DNA from: Amphibacillus jilinensis Y1
GTDB lineage: Bacteria > Bacillota > Bacilli > Bacillales > Amphibacillaceae
Assembly: GCF_000306965.1 (NCBI RefSeq)
Contig: NZ_JH976435.1
Coordinates: 309,880 to 373,879 of the forward strand
Length of the DNA: 64,000 nt
Direction of reading: 5' to 3'
The position numbers were made by a program, and so were the translations under genes. This document shows, one piece after another, positions 29,651 through 39,550 of the stretch. A model generated the notes under the pieces. The model was not told where the DNA came from, ran no database searches, and was given only the letters and a program-made list of their open reading frames with translations. Within the stretch, counting starts at the first letter, position 1; each line of letters opens with the position of its first letter.

Positions 29651-30367
29651 GTGAAAAGAAATAGAAAATTAGATTATGATCAAGCTGATCGAGTAACGAA
29701 CAAAATGCAAGATTCACATATTATGGGACAATACTTAACTTTGAGAACAAATGTAGAATGCTTCATGAAAAAAAACAAGATGAAATCATTGATTATTACT
29801 TCTCCAGAATTTCAGGACGGAAAGTCAATGGTGAGTGCAAATTTAGCTGTTGCCTTTGCTAAGCGAAATTACAGAACATTAATTATTGATGCCGATATTC
29901 GTCATGCAAGTTTGCAGTGTTATTTCCAAGAAAAAAATAATCATGGCTTATGCAGTATCATTAATGGTAAGAAACAGTTTAACGATGTTGTGATTCGTAG
30001 CCGGGTGAAGAATCTGGATTTATTAACAGCTGGTTCGATTTCTGCCGACCCGACGGAATTATTGGCATCAAATAAAATGACTGAATTACTAGTTGAAGTA
30101 AATAAAATCTATGATTTAGTAATTTTTGATACACCAAACATTTTAGGAGTTGTGGATACGAGAATTTTGGCAGAAGTTTGCGATGTTTCCCTTTTAGTTG
30201 TTCGCAGTATGAAAACAAATTTGGAAAAATCCGCTAAAGCAAAAGAAATATTGGAAAACGCAGAAGCAGAACTAATAGGTGTGGTATTAAATGATCATGC
30301 CAAAGATGATAAATTAGCAATATTACAAAAATATGATGATAGTGAGATTGATATAGCCTATAGGTAG
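29651..30367 (+). CDS. Bacterial tyrosine kinase, CapB/EpsB/YwqD type
   Basis: This cytoplasmic BY-kinase partner of the Wzz protein controls EPS polymerisation by autophosphorylation. The 238 residues show Walker A-prime (LIIDADIRHAS) and Walker B (YDLVIFDTPN). The Walker A segment reads SPEFQDGKSMVSANLA, against the usual PGEGKST pattern, keeping the Lys-Ser but losing the glycine loop. The C-terminal Tyr cluster is small, with only two tyrosines in the last 15 residues. Start GTG 29651 is preceded by only a weak AAAGGG site. A strong terminator overlaps its stop, so the wzz-kinase pair is a short operon. No cognate phosphatase gene is nearby. Confidence 0.85.
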   Translation: MKRNRKLDYDQADRVTNKMQDSHIMGQYLTLRTNVECFMKKNKMKSLIITSPEFQDGKSMVSANLAVAFAKRNYRTLIIDADIRHASLQCYFQEKNNHGLCSIINGKKQFNDVVIRSRVKNLDLLTAGSISADPTELLASNKMTELLVEVNKIYDLVIFDTPNILGVVDTRILAEVCDVSLLVVRSMKTNLEKSAKAKEILENAEAELIGVVLNDHAKDDKLAILQKYDDSEIDIAYR

Positions 30368-30396
30368 ACTTAAAAAAGTCTACCTATAGTTTTTTA
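30358..30396 (+). terminator. Intrinsic terminator overlapping the BY-kinase stop
   Basis: CTATAGGTAGACTT (30358-30371) and AAGTCTACCTATAG (30376-30389) form a perfect 14-bp stem with an A4 loop and a TTTTTT tail. The stop codon (30365-30367) lies inside the stem. Confidence 0.93.
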
Positions 30397-31455
30397 TGCT
30401 CATGATAGATAGCTTAATTTGCAAATGGATTAAGTTCAGTTTCTTTAAACAGTTTGAGTGCATTTACTCTGGGAAAGGGAAACGTGCCAATACAAAAATG
30501 TTTCATTACTTTCAAATGTATTGTTATCTTCGTGTTAACAAGCAAAAAAGTTGATTTGAGTTTGGAGTGAGAATGACTTTATCTAATCATTAAAAATCTC
30601 TATGACGTTAATTGTTTTTACCAACGTCATTATTTTGATACCACGTATTTTCACATCTGAAATATCGATATTTATTCTCTTCTGAAATTTTACTTCATTT
30701 CCATTTCAATCTACATTTTATTAACTTTTTTCCTATTATGGGCCGTAAGATACTATTTAAGGAATTATTTCTTAAAAAAATTGTCTAAATATAACTTTAG
30801 TTATATGTGAATTATTTTTTATTTTGTTATAAATAGTTTAAAGAAAAAAGTGGTGTTATCAAAACAAGTAAACGAATTAATAATCTACGTATATTAAATT
30901 TCACAGTACCTAAGATGAATAACGAAGCAACTGTAATAATAACAAGTTAGCTCTCTATATATGAAGTCAAAAAAAGAACTTAAAACGTAATAGAAAAGCT
31001 TGTCTTCAGTAAAAGGAAAATAAAATAATGTATGAGTTTATGGGTGATGTATCCTAACCCTTATCAATGGATGCACTCGGTCATACTGTGGGTTATATCA
31101 AAAGATAGATAACCTTAGCGCAAGTCAGCAAGGGTGTGGAAGTGAGGACGGGTTAGATGCCCATTTTTAATTAAAATATGCCTTTTCGCTATTTAGTCTA
31201 TCTGCAGATTTAGGATTGGAGATTTAAATATGAAATGATCACTTACGTAAGCCAAGACGCAACGTTCTTGATATTTGGCTTGAGTAATAAGACCTGAAAA
31301 TAATTTATAGCAAATCGACAATGATGTTATCTTTCTCTGATTTAAACACTAACAAGCGAGAAGTCAAAAAAAATACATTTAAGTTAGGAAAAAATACCAA
31401 AGTAAAAAAGTATACTATCCAAGATATTTATCAAAAAATTTTAAGGAGGTAGGTT
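30397..31455. other. 1.06 kb AT-rich gap between BY-kinase and galU
   Basis: No gene is seen on either strand. It contains a hairpin ATGACGTT/AACGTCAT (30602-30609/30623-30630) with a short T-rich tail. The structured segment at 31038-31170 is listed separately, and an AAGCCAA/TTGGCTT pair lies at 31249-31255/31275-31281. The last 60 bases should hold the galU promoter (AAAGTATACTAT near 31406-31417). Confidence 0.5.
31038..31170 (+). ncRNA. Candidate EAR-like (eps-associated) structured RNA
   Basis: A closing helix ATGGG/CCCAT (31040-31044/31160-31164) and a longer CTAACCC/GGGTTAG (31054-31060/31150-31156) enclose at least one clear hairpin, GGTTAT/ATAACC (31091-31096/31109-31114), and GC-richer segments. 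The 3' strand of the closing helix runs into TTTTT. It lies between the BY-kinase and the remaining EPS genes, where Bacillales eps operons carry the EAR antitermination element. The position and shape fit; I cannot confirm the consensus from memory. Confidence 0.4.
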
Positions 31456-32337
31456 ATGAAAAAGATAAAAAAAGCAATCATACCAGCCGCTGGATTAGGA
31501 ACAAGATTTTTGCCGGCAACTAAAGCAATGCCTAAAGAGATGTTACCTATTGTTGATAAACCAACGATTCAATACATTATAGAAGAAGCTGTTGCGTCAG
31601 GTATTGAAGACATTATCATTGTAACAGGTAAAGGGAAACGAGCAATTGAGGATCATTTTGATCATGCACCTGAATTAGAACGGAATCTTGCGGAAAAAGG
31701 AAAGTTAGATTTACTTGCTCAGGTAGAATATACTTCTAATCTTGCAGATATTCACTATATTAGACAAAGTCAACCTAAAGGATTAGGTCATGCGGTTTGG
31801 TGCGCGCGAAACTTTATTGGTGATGAACCATTTGCCGTATTGTTAGGCGATGATATTGTTAAAAGCGATGTTCCTTGTCTTAAGCAGTTAATAGAACAAT
31901 ACGAGAAAACTTATTCTTCTATTATAGGTGTTCAAAAAGTACCAGATGAAGAAACAAGTCGTTATGGAATTATAAACCCTGATAGTTTTGAAGGGCGACG
32001 CTACAAAGTTAATAGTTTTGTCGAGAAACCAGAACCAGGAACCGCGCCGTCCAATCTAGCCATTATGGGTCGCTACATACTTACACCAGAAATTTTCAGA
32101 TTTTTAGATAAGTTGGAAGTGGGGACTGGCGGAGAGATTCAATTAACGGACTCAATTCAAAGATTGAATCATATACAACGTGTATTCGCTTATGATTTTG
32201 AAGGTGAACGCTATGATGTTGGAGAGAAACTAGGATTTATAAAAACAACGATAGAATTTGCATTACAGAATAGAGAGTTAGGTCCTCATGTTGAAAAAAT
32301 GTTAAAAGAAATGATACTTGAAGCAGTACCAAATTAA
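31456..32337 (+). CDS. galU: UTP-glucose-1-phosphate uridylyltransferase
   Basis: GalU makes UDP-glucose from glucose-1-phosphate and UTP. The 293 residues show [21 protein letters not shown] at the nucleotide site, [19 protein letters not shown], the VLLGDDIV metal region and FVEKPEPG; length is typical. AAGGAGG precedes the ATG. As the first enzyme gene after the EAR-like element it supplies activated glucose to the EPS locus; other gal/gtaB copies may exist elsewhere in the genome. Confidence 0.96.
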   Translation: MKKIKKAIIPAAGLGTRFLPATKAMPKEMLPIVDKPTIQYIIEEAVASGIEDIIIVTGKGKRAIEDHFDHAPELERNLAEKGKLDLLAQVEYTSNLADIHYIRQSQPKGLGHAVWCARNFIGDEPFAVLLGDDIVKSDVPCLKQLIEQYEKTYSSIIGVQKVPDEETSRYGIINPDSFEGRRYKVNSFVEKPEPGTAPSNLAIMGRYILTPEIFRFLDKLEVGTGGEIQLTDSIQRLNHIQRVFAYDFEGERYDVGEKLGFIKTTIEFALQNRELGPHVEKMLKEMILEAVPN

Positions 32338-32431
32338 TCTAATTTAATCTAATCAGTGTAGCTATTAACTACTAGAAGCTAATTTGAAATAACTATTTGA
32401 CTGAAACTGATGACAAGGTTGGTGAAGCAAG

Positions 32432-33115
32432 TTGCTGATAACAAAAGGTCATACAGAAGAAAAAAAAAATTATAATATTAAATACATTATGATCCCTGTA
32501 AATGAATCGCGTTTTTATCGTGTTTCGAAAAGATGTATCGACCTAATAATTGCTGGTGTAGGATTGATCATGTTATCTCCTGTATTTCTTATTATTGGAT
32601 TTCTAATTAAATTAGATGATAGTCAGACTTCGATTTTTTTTAGTCAAGAACGTTTAGGTAAAGATGGGAAAAGTTTTAACATGTACAAATTCCGCTCTAT
32701 GGTACCTAATGCAGAAGCATTAAAACATTCATTATTAGCTAATAATGAAGTAACTGGTCCAGTATTTAAAATGAAAAAAGACCCTAGGATTACGAAAATA
32801 GGCAAATTTATTAGAAAAACAAGTATTGATGAATTGCCGCAGTTAATTAATGTTTTAAAAGGTGAAATGAGTTTAGTTGGACCTAGACCTCCACTACCAG
32901 ATGAAGTATTAAAATATTCAAGTTACCAAATGCAACGTTTGAAGGTTGTTCCCGGACTAACTTGTTATTGGCAAATAAGTGGTAGAAGTGATCTTGATTT
33001 TGAAGAATGGGTCTATTTAGATTTAAAGTATATAAGTGAAAGAAATCTGTTAATTGATCTTAAATTAATTGTTAGAACCGTTGTCGTTCTATGTGGTTCA
33101 AATGGAGCTTATTAA
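32432..33115 (+). CDS. Undecaprenyl-phosphate sugar phosphotransferase (initiating transferase, EpsL/WcaJ type)
   Basis: This enzyme starts each repeat unit by moving a sugar-1-phosphate to undecaprenyl phosphate at the inner membrane face. The 227 residues begin with a short cytoplasmic part and one membrane hairpin (about 36-57). The catalytic domain has FFSQERLGKDGKSFNMYKFRSM, RKTSIDELPQLINVLKGEMSLVGPRPP and GLTCYWQISGRS. It lacks the large N-terminal membrane domain of WbaP-type enzymes. TTG 32432 is taken as start because AAGGTTGGTG precedes it; a later ATG has no site. Sugar specificity is not readable. Confidence 0.92.
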   Translation: MLITKGHTEEKKNYNIKYIMIPVNESRFYRVSKRCIDLIIAGVGLIMLSPVFLIIGFLIKLDDSQTSIFFSQERLGKDGKSFNMYKFRSMVPNAEALKHSLLANNEVTGPVFKMKKDPRITKIGKFIRKTSIDELPQLINVLKGEMSLVGPRPPLPDEVLKYSSYQMQRLKVVPGLTCYWQISGRSDLDFEEWVYLDLKYISERNLLIDLKLIVRTVVVLCGSNGAY

Positions 33116-33148
33116 TGTTCACCAAATATTTAAAGGATGAGATATAGT

Positions 33149-34084
33149 ATGAATACTTCCGTATTAGTGCCAACTTATAAACGAATAAGCGATTTACGAC
33201 GTTGTTTATTAGCTTTGCAAAAACAAACTTTGTTACCAGACGAAGTCATCGTTATTGTTAGAGATACAGATTCAGAGACAAGACGATTTATAAGGGGACT
33301 TCAATCAACAAAGTATCAACTAGTAGAAAGGACGGTGACCACTCCTGGACAAGTAGCCGCTTTAAATGAGGGTTTGCGAAGTGCGCGTGGTAAATTTATT
33401 TGTATTCTAGATGATGATACAGCACCGTATCACACCTGGTTACAAACCATTGTTGATCAATTTCACCTTGCCGATGATATCGGTGGCATAGGCGGGCGAG
33501 ATTGGATAAATTACAAATCAATGAAAGGAAAAGCAAAAAAAAGAACGGTTGGGAAAATTCAATGGTTTGGGCGGGTGATCGGAAATCATCACCTAGGTTA
33601 TGGACCTGTTCGCGATGTTGATGTGTTAAAGGGAGCAAATATGAGTTATCGTCGTGAAGCGATCAACGAATTGTATTTTGATAAAAGATTACTTGGAGAG
33701 GGTGCTCAGGTACATAATGACATGGCATTCAGCCTAAGTGTGAAGCGAAAGGGATGGCGTTTAATATACGATCCTCGTGCAATGGTTGATCACTTTCCTG
33801 CGCGACGATTTGATTTAAATAAACGGGATGAATTTAATGCTAAAGCCTATTATCATGCTATATATAATGAAACATTAATCATATTAGAATATATGCCATC
33901 GCGCTGTAGAAGGTTAATCTATATTTTATGGACTGTGTTAATAGGTACACGCGATCGACCGGGTGTTCTTCAATTATTTCGCTCATTAAGTAATCAACCT
34001 TATTTAGTGATGGAAAAGTTTAAGATTAATTTAAGTGTAAGATTATCCTTTGTCAAAAAAACAAAGGATAGGCAAGTATCTTAA
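33149..34084 (+). CDS. Glycosyltransferase family 2
   Basis: This is an inverting GT-A glycosyltransferase of about 311 residues. It opens with VLVPTYKR, has VTTPGQVAALNEGL, and a metal-binding LDDDTAP in place of the usual DxD. Further on are GGIGGRDW and the acceptor-side HNDMAFSLSVKRKGW. A hydrophobic stretch near residue 255 (LIYILWTVLIG) may touch the membrane. I take ATG 33149 as start; the in-frame ATG at 33137 overlaps the AAAGGATGAG site. It is followed 11 bases later by the next transferase gene. Donor and acceptor are unknown. Confidence 0.87.
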   Translation: MNTSVLVPTYKRISDLRRCLLALQKQTLLPDEVIVIVRDTDSETRRFIRGLQSTKYQLVERTVTTPGQVAALNEGLRSARGKFICILDDDTAPYHTWLQTIVDQFHLADDIGGIGGRDWINYKSMKGKAKKRTVGKIQWFGRVIGNHHLGYGPVRDVDVLKGANMSYRREAINELYFDKRLLGEGAQVHNDMAFSLSVKRKGWRLIYDPRAMVDHFPARRFDLNKRDEFNAKAYYHAIYNETLIILEYMPSRCRRLIYILWTVLIGTRDRPGVLQLFRSLSNQPYLVMEKFKINLSVRLSFVKKTKDRQVS

Positions 34085-34095
34085 AGGAGAAGTTT

Positions 34096-35241
34096 ATGAA
34101 GAAGAAATTAGCGATCGTTGCGCATAATATAAATAATAAAGGCGGTATGGAGAAACATTTGTTGGAGATGATTAAGCGACTAAAGTATGATTATGCTATT
34201 ACGGTAATTGCGACCGAATTAGATTGTGATTGTGAAGATGTCAAATTTATGAGAATCCCCATTTCACAACGACCTGTCTTTCTGAAAAGTATATTATTTA
34301 TGATTATTGTTAGTGTGATTCTCACTTTTAAGAAGTTTGATCTTGTCCATACAACAGGCGCAATTGTCCTAAATCGTGTTGACGTTTCAACTGTCCATTT
34401 TTGTCATAAAGCTTATCATCAATTGGGATTACATGATCGAGTGAAGGTCGTTAAATCAAATGCCCATCGATTAAATACTTGGTTTCAAAATCATTTTGCA
34501 AGAATAATGGAAAATTTGTGTTATCAGCCTAAACGGATACCACAGTTAGTCGCTGTATCTGAACACGTGAAAGAAGAACTTACTAGATATTTTAATTATG
34601 ATAATCAAAATGTGTCGATTATATATAATGGGGTCGATACAGAAGTATTTAAACCCGTAAATGAAACAAGAAAGAAGATCTATAAAAGGAAAAGAGGAAT
34701 GCCAGAGGATGCTTTGGTATTTATTTTTGTTGGTGGAGATTGGACTCGAAAAGGCTTGCCAATTATGATAGAGGTATTTGCGCATCTTCGATCTACTTAT
34801 CCAACGATTAATGCAAAGTTGTTGGTTGTTGGAAAGGGAGATGAAAAAAGGCTTCTTAGTGGACTCGATTCAAACATGAGAAATCACGTTATTTTTTATG
34901 GGTTTCAGGAAAATCCAACTGAATTGTATAATACAGCGGATATATATGTACTTCCAAGCTTGTATGAAACGTTTAGTATTGCTTCACTTGAAGCAGCTGC
35001 ATGTGGTTTACCTATTATCATGACAGAAGTTGGAATTTCAAGTATTTTAGCAGAAAATGGAGTGACAGGTTTCACAGTTGAAAGAAATAAGCATTCTTTA
35101 CAAGCGGCTTGTGAGACTTTATCGTTAAATATTCAACTAAGAAAAGAAATGTCGATCAAAGCGCACGAGAAAGCTAAGTATTTAACATGGGATCGGAGCT
35201 ATATTTTATTTAAAGCACTATATAAAAATATTGTAAATTAA
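34096..35241 (+). CDS. Glycosyltransferase family 4
   Basis: A retaining GT-B enzyme of 381 residues. The N-terminal Rossmann half begins AIVAHNINNKGGMEKHLLEM. The donor half has NGVDTEVFKP, VGGDWTRKGLPIM and the E-x7-E motif ETFSIASLE in LPSLYETFSIASLEAAACGLP. AAAGGAG precedes the ATG. It is sandwiched between a GT2 and the polymerase gene, with 11-base and 30-base gaps. Donor sugar unknown. Confidence 0.9.
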   Translation: MKKKLAIVAHNINNKGGMEKHLLEMIKRLKYDYAITVIATELDCDCEDVKFMRIPISQRPVFLKSILFMIIVSVILTFKKFDLVHTTGAIVLNRVDVSTVHFCHKAYHQLGLHDRVKVVKSNAHRLNTWFQNHFARIMENLCYQPKRIPQLVAVSEHVKEELTRYFNYDNQNVSIIYNGVDTEVFKPVNETRKKIYKRKRGMPEDALVFIFVGGDWTRKGLPIMIEVFAHLRSTYPTINAKLLVVGKGDEKRLLSGLDSNMRNHVIFYGFQENPTELYNTADIYVLPSLYETFSIASLEAAACGLPIIMTEVGISSILAENGVTGFTVERNKHSLQAACETLSLNIQLRKEMSIKAHEKAKYLTWDRSYILFKALYKNIVN

Positions 35242-35271
35242 ATGATGCATGGAAAAGAGGAGGAACATCTA

Positions 35272-36690
35272 GTGGCTGTAATTTTTAATAAAAAGTTTGC
35301 TCAACTAATTCTATTAGTAGTCATAACATCCTTAATGGTTGGCGTATTATCTATCTCAGCACAAATGATAAGGCCTCTTGTATTTATTGCATTGTTTTTA
35401 ACCATATCGGGTTTAGTTATCAGCTATCGAGAACGGATGATATATCTTTTTATTATTTATTTAGCTTTCATAGGATTAATTAGACGAGCACTAATCCCGA
35501 TTGCTGGATGGAGTAGCTATGATCCGCTTCTGATTTTAATCCCGATTTTTACCGTTATGCTTGCCATTCTTATGTTTTGGGAACATAAAAATAATCCACA
35601 TGAGCAAAGAGAAAAACCAGACAAATTGATGGCTTTACTCTTTGGTATGAGTTGTATCCATATCATTAATCCATTGAGATTAGGTCTAATCGCTTCCATG
35701 TTTATTTTAATTCCATGGTTATGGTACTATATTTCATTTTTTAAGTTTAATAAAACGATAGTTAAACATATTATGAACACGATCGAACTATTAGGAGTAA
35801 TCATAGCCCTGTACGGTTTATATCAGTCATTTTTCGGATTGCTTACATTTGAAATGGATTGGGTAAATATATCAGGTTATGCAGCGTTATACTTGGCTGA
35901 AGACACGGTAAGGGCAATTGGGACGTTTCCAAGCGCTCATGAATTTGTTTATTTTATAACAATAACATTTAGCATTTCTTTTGCAAGAATGATCGTTGAT
36001 CGTTTTAAGATTGTCCATGCTCTTGTAAGTATCACAGCACTAACTGCAATCATTTTAGCAGGATCAAGAATGGTTATCTTCTTTATTTGTTTAGCTATTT
36101 TTATGGTTATAATTATCACTCGAAAACGCTTAATAGCGCGAGTTAGTGCAGGGGTCATAGTTGCGATAGGTTTTATAATATTGTGGTCAACATTCCCACA
36201 AATTAACCCTTCTTGGTTTGGCTCTGCTGAGCCAGTTATCAAGCATGTAATAGGGGGCCTTACAGATCCGCTCTCGGAAGAGCAAACGGGTATTGGTCAT
36301 ATTGAACGAGTGGTAGATGGCGCCAAGAATATATATACGAATCCGCTCGGCAATGGAATAGCTTCGATTACGAAGGCAGCAGATAAAGCAGAAACTGCGC
36401 AAAGCATGTCTACAGAGGTTGATATATCAAATATGATTGTTGCTTTAGGTTTAGGTGGCATTATATACATGGTGGTTATTGGCGTCACAATTCACAGGTC
36501 CATTTGGTTAATTTATCATAAAAGGCAAACGGAACATGTAGTTATACTAGGTATTTTAATTAGTACTTTAGGTCAATGGCTTAATGGAGGCTTCTATCTA
36601 ACCCCAATAATTGTTTGGTTATTTGTTGGATGGATTCATAAAGAATATATGTTGCAACGAGGTGGAGAATATGCGTTTAACGGTGATTAG
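35272..36690 (+). CDS. O-antigen ligase/polymerase family membrane protein (probable EPS polymerase)
   Basis: The 472-residue protein is almost entirely hydrophobic with about eleven predicted membrane segments and one larger extracytoplasmic loop (about 300-385). It has the LAGSRMVIFF and following ITRKR pattern of Wzy/O-antigen ligase family proteins. GTG 35272 is the better start, eight bases after AGAGGAGG; the ATG at 35242 lies right after the previous stop and has no site. It is the only polymerase candidate in the locus and so probably joins the lipid-linked repeat units outside the membrane. The next gene overlaps its end by 20 bases. Confidence 0.82.
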   Translation: MAVIFNKKFAQLILLVVITSLMVGVLSISAQMIRPLVFIALFLTISGLVISYRERMIYLFIIYLAFIGLIRRALIPIAGWSSYDPLLILIPIFTVMLAILMFWEHKNNPHEQREKPDKLMALLFGMSCIHIINPLRLGLIASMFILIPWLWYYISFFKFNKTIVKHIMNTIELLGVIIALYGLYQSFFGLLTFEMDWVNISGYAALYLAEDTVRAIGTFPSAHEFVYFITITFSISFARMIVDRFKIVHALVSITALTAIILAGSRMVIFFICLAIFMVIIITRKRLIARVSAGVIVAIGFIILWSTFPQINPSWFGSAEPVIKHVIGGLTDPLSEEQTGIGHIERVVDGAKNIYTNPLGNGIASITKAADKAETAQSMSTEVDISNMIVALGLGGIIYMVVIGVTIHRSIWLIYHKRQTEHVVILGILISTLGQWLNGGFYLTPIIVWLFVGWIHKEYMLQRGGEYAFNGD

Positions 36691-37807
36691 TCATGCATGT
36701 GTTACGGATGTCAATCAACAAGTATATAGTGAAATGGAAAAATTGGGTTATCATGTAGATGTGATCGTACCCAGTAATTTTATAGCTGCGGATTTAACAA
36801 ACAAACCGATTAAAGTAAAGCGTTGGCCAGGATTTAATGGAGAAATTATTGAGATACCAACAATATTAAATAGAAGTATCCCTTTACATTTTTATCGCAA
36901 AAACTTAAAACACGTACTAAAAAGACTAAATCCAGATGCAATTTATTTAGCCGAAGAACCATACTCGCTTAGCTGTTTTCAGTCAATAAGATATGCCAAG
37001 GCATTAAAAATCCCGGTTGGATTTTATTCAGCACAGAATATTTATAAAAACTATCCTTTTATAATAAAGCAAATAGAGCAATACACCTATAATTATGCTG
37101 ATTTAGCGGTTAGTATTAGTAAAGATGTAACAGGTGTATTACGTGATAAAGGTTATCAAAAGTCGTTAATTGAAATTCCTTTAGGTGTAGATGAAGCTCA
37201 TTTTAATATTGATTATCAGATCAGACAGTATGGGAGAGCAGAATTAGATCTATCAAATGATACGTTTGTTATTGGTTTTGCAGGTCGATTAGTTGAAGAA
37301 AAGGGCGTAGATATTCTATTTAAAGCGTTTAAAAAATCACTTGCATTTTTATCGGACATTCACTTAATAATTGTAGGAAGAGGTCCGTTACAAAAAGAAT
37401 TGAGAGCGTTAGCCACGAATCTTCATATTGATCAACAGGTGAGTTTTATTGATAATGCTGAACATAGTGAGATGTCCAAATGGTTCAACTGTATGGATGT
37501 ACATGTACTCCCTTCAAAAACTTCGCACAATTGGAAAGAACAGTTCGGTAGAGTGTTAATAGAAGCGGCAGCCTGTGGTGTAGCATCTATTGGTAGTAAT
37601 TGTGGAGAAATTCCGCAAGTGCTTAAAGCATTACGAATGGATTGGGTGTTTGAAGAGGATGATATAGCTCAATTATCTAATAGAATAATTGTTGCAGCAA
37701 AAGCTGAAAAAAACAGGCTCAGTATAAGAGAGCGTGCGATAAACAAATTTGGCAACAAACAAATTGCACAAATGATTATCGCGTCATTTGAAAAAATAGT
37801 TGGATAA
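36671..37807 (+). CDS. Glycosyltransferase family 4
   Basis: A 378-residue GT-B transferase. It starts MRLTVISHACVTDVNQQVY and has GFAGRLVEEKGVDILFKAF and the E-x7-E motif in EQFGRVLIEAAACG. ATG 36671 lies just after GAGGTGGAGAAT and overlaps the polymerase gene by 20 bases, indicating translational coupling. An in-frame start further up (36611) would lie deep in the polymerase gene and lacks a site. Donor unknown. Confidence 0.88.
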   Translation: MRLTVISHACVTDVNQQVYSEMEKLGYHVDVIVPSNFIAADLTNKPIKVKRWPGFNGEIIEIPTILNRSIPLHFYRKNLKHVLKRLNPDAIYLAEEPYSLSCFQSIRYAKALKIPVGFYSAQNIYKNYPFIIKQIEQYTYNYADLAVSISKDVTGVLRDKGYQKSLIEIPLGVDEAHFNIDYQIRQYGRAELDLSNDTFVIGFAGRLVEEKGVDILFKAFKKSLAFLSDIHLIIVGRGPLQKELRALATNLHIDQQVSFIDNAEHSEMSKWFNCMDVHVLPSKTSHNWKEQFGRVLIEAAACGVASIGSNCGEIPQVLKALRMDWVFEEDDIAQLSNRIIVAAKAEKNRLSIRERAINKFGNKQIAQMIIASFEKIVG

Positions 37808-37821
37808 AAGGTTGTGATTGC

Positions 37822-38967
37822 GTGATTAAACGTTTATTTGTGTCAATTGATTTTCCACCCGAAAATGGCGGGATACAAAATTATGTTTATGGAATGGTTA
37901 AACATTTAAATCCCAGTCAAACATTTGTCTTAACATCAAATAGAATTGGAAAAGAAACATATAAGCGTTTTGATGAATCACAAGCTTATAAAACATACCG
38001 GATTGGTATGACTAATCGTGTTTCATTTATAAGGCAAATCCTACAACTCTTTGGCTTGATTTATTATTTAGTTAAAATAAAAAGAGAACACAAAATTGAA
38101 GAATTGCACTTTGGAAATATTATGCCTATAGGAGTGATTGGCCCCCTGGCTCGTAAATGGTTAAAAGTAAACTATTACCCATATATTCATGGTTTAGACT
38201 TTTTGGAATCTAAGCAAAATCGCTTGAAATATAAGTTATTAATGTATAGTTTAAAGCGGGCAAATAAAATTATTTCTAATAGTCAGTATACGAAAACAAA
38301 GTTAATAGAAGTAGGAATTAAACCAGCTGATATTGTTATTATCAATCCAGGAACAATGAGACATGACGATATAGACCTTAATACAACTGCTGTTAGTGAA
38401 AAATTCGGGTTAGCAGACAAGGCGGTCTTATTAACGGTGGGGCGACTAGTGAAACGTAAAGGACATGATCTTGTGATTAAAGCGTTACAAGAAGTTATAA
38501 AAGGTAATGAAGAAGTCGTCTATGTCATTTGTGGTAGTGGTCCCGAACGGGATAATTTAGAAAAGATAGTAAAAACCTTAGCTATGGAAAAACACGTTGT
38601 TTTTACAGGTGCGATAGAAAGAAGTGAATTAGAAACATTATATTCATTGGCTAATTTGTTTATCATGCTTAATCAAGAATTACATCAAGAAGGCGATGTA
38701 GAAGGTTATGGTATCGTGTTTTTAGAAGCGGGATTGCATAGAACACCTGTGATTGGAGGTCGTAATGGTGGTGTTCCTGATGCCGTGATAGATGGAAAAA
38801 CCGGCTTTTTAATTAATCCGTTAGATAAAAAGGAAGTTATTCAGACAATACTAACGCTTTTAAATGATCACGAATTAGCAAGGAAAATCGGTAATAATGG
38901 TTATCGTTGGGTTACAGAGCATTGTTTATGGAAACAAAGAGTGAATTTATTAGAAACGTTGGAGTGA
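37822..38967 (+). CDS. Glycosyltransferase family 4, PimB-like
   Basis: The 381-residue GT-B enzyme begins with RLFVSIDFPPENGGIQNYV, the acceptor-side signature of PimB-type mannosyltransferases, and has VGRLVKRKGHDLVIKAL. The donor site EGYGIVFLEAG is followed by GRNGGVPDAV. This hints at GDP-mannose as donor, consistent with manC further on, but it is not proof. GTG start after AAAGG, 14 bases behind the preceding gene; the next begins 4 bases after its stop. Confidence 0.87.
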   Translation: MIKRLFVSIDFPPENGGIQNYVYGMVKHLNPSQTFVLTSNRIGKETYKRFDESQAYKTYRIGMTNRVSFIRQILQLFGLIYYLVKIKREHKIEELHFGNIMPIGVIGPLARKWLKVNYYPYIHGLDFLESKQNRLKYKLLMYSLKRANKIISNSQYTKTKLIEVGIKPADIVIINPGTMRHDDIDLNTTAVSEKFGLADKAVLLTVGRLVKRKGHDLVIKALQEVIKGNEEVVYVICGSGPERDNLEKIVKTLAMEKHVVFTGAIERSELETLYSLANLFIMLNQELHQEGDVEGYGIVFLEAGLHRTPVIGGRNGGVPDAVIDGKTGFLINPLDKKEVIQTILTLLNDHELARKIGNNGYRWVTEHCLWKQRVNLLETLE

Positions 38968-38971
38968 TGAT

Positions 38972-39550
38972 ATGGGGGATAAACAGCCAATTAAAGTCAT
39001 TTTTATCAATCATACCGCTGTCGTTGGTGGTGCTGAGCGCAGTTTATTAGATATTCTTAGTTATATTAATAAAGGATTATTTCACCCATTGCTTGTTTGT
39101 TTTGAAGATGGGGAACTCGTTCGTCTAGCTAGACAAATTAAAGGGATAGAAGTTTCCATTATAAAGTTCCCTGATGAAATTTTGAAATATAACCGAGACC
39201 AAAAAAATCGTTTTCGTTTTTTTTATGGCTTTTCTTTATTTTTCCCAATAGTAAAACTTTGGCGATTTGGATTAAGGCATAAAGTAGATTTATATTATAC
39301 CAATTCTATGAAGGCACATTTTATTGGTTTAATAGTTGGGAAATTGATGTTTAAAAAAGTTATTTGGCATGTAAGAGATATTCTTGACGACGGCTTAAAT
39401 CGAACCCTATTCACATACTTAGCAAGATATACAGATAAAATTATTTGTATATCTGCTGCGGCGTCAAAACAGTTTAAACAAAATCATAAATTGAAAATCG
39501 TTTATAACGGCATCTGTCCTCATGAGGAGGCTAATAAAATTGAATGCTGA
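38972..39550 (+). CDS. Glycosyltransferase family 4, N-terminal half (split gene)
   Basis: The 192 residues make up only the acceptor-binding Rossmann half of a GT4 enzyme: VIFINHTAVVGGAERSLLDIL at the start, WHVRDILDDGLNR, ISAAASKQFK, and ending at the hinge IVYNGICP. After that the frame meets TGA. The donor-binding half continues in the -1/+2 frame as the next entry. Either the two polypeptides assemble into one enzyme, or a frameshift has broken the gene. Confidence 0.8.
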   Translation: MGDKQPIKVIFINHTAVVGGAERSLLDILSYINKGLFHPLLVCFEDGELVRLARQIKGIEVSIIKFPDEILKYNRDQKNRFRFFYGFSLFFPIVKLWRFGLRHKVDLYYTNSMKAHFIGLIVGKLMFKKVIWHVRDILDDGLNRTLFTYLARYTDKIICISAAASKQFKQNHKLKIVYNGICPHEEANKIEC

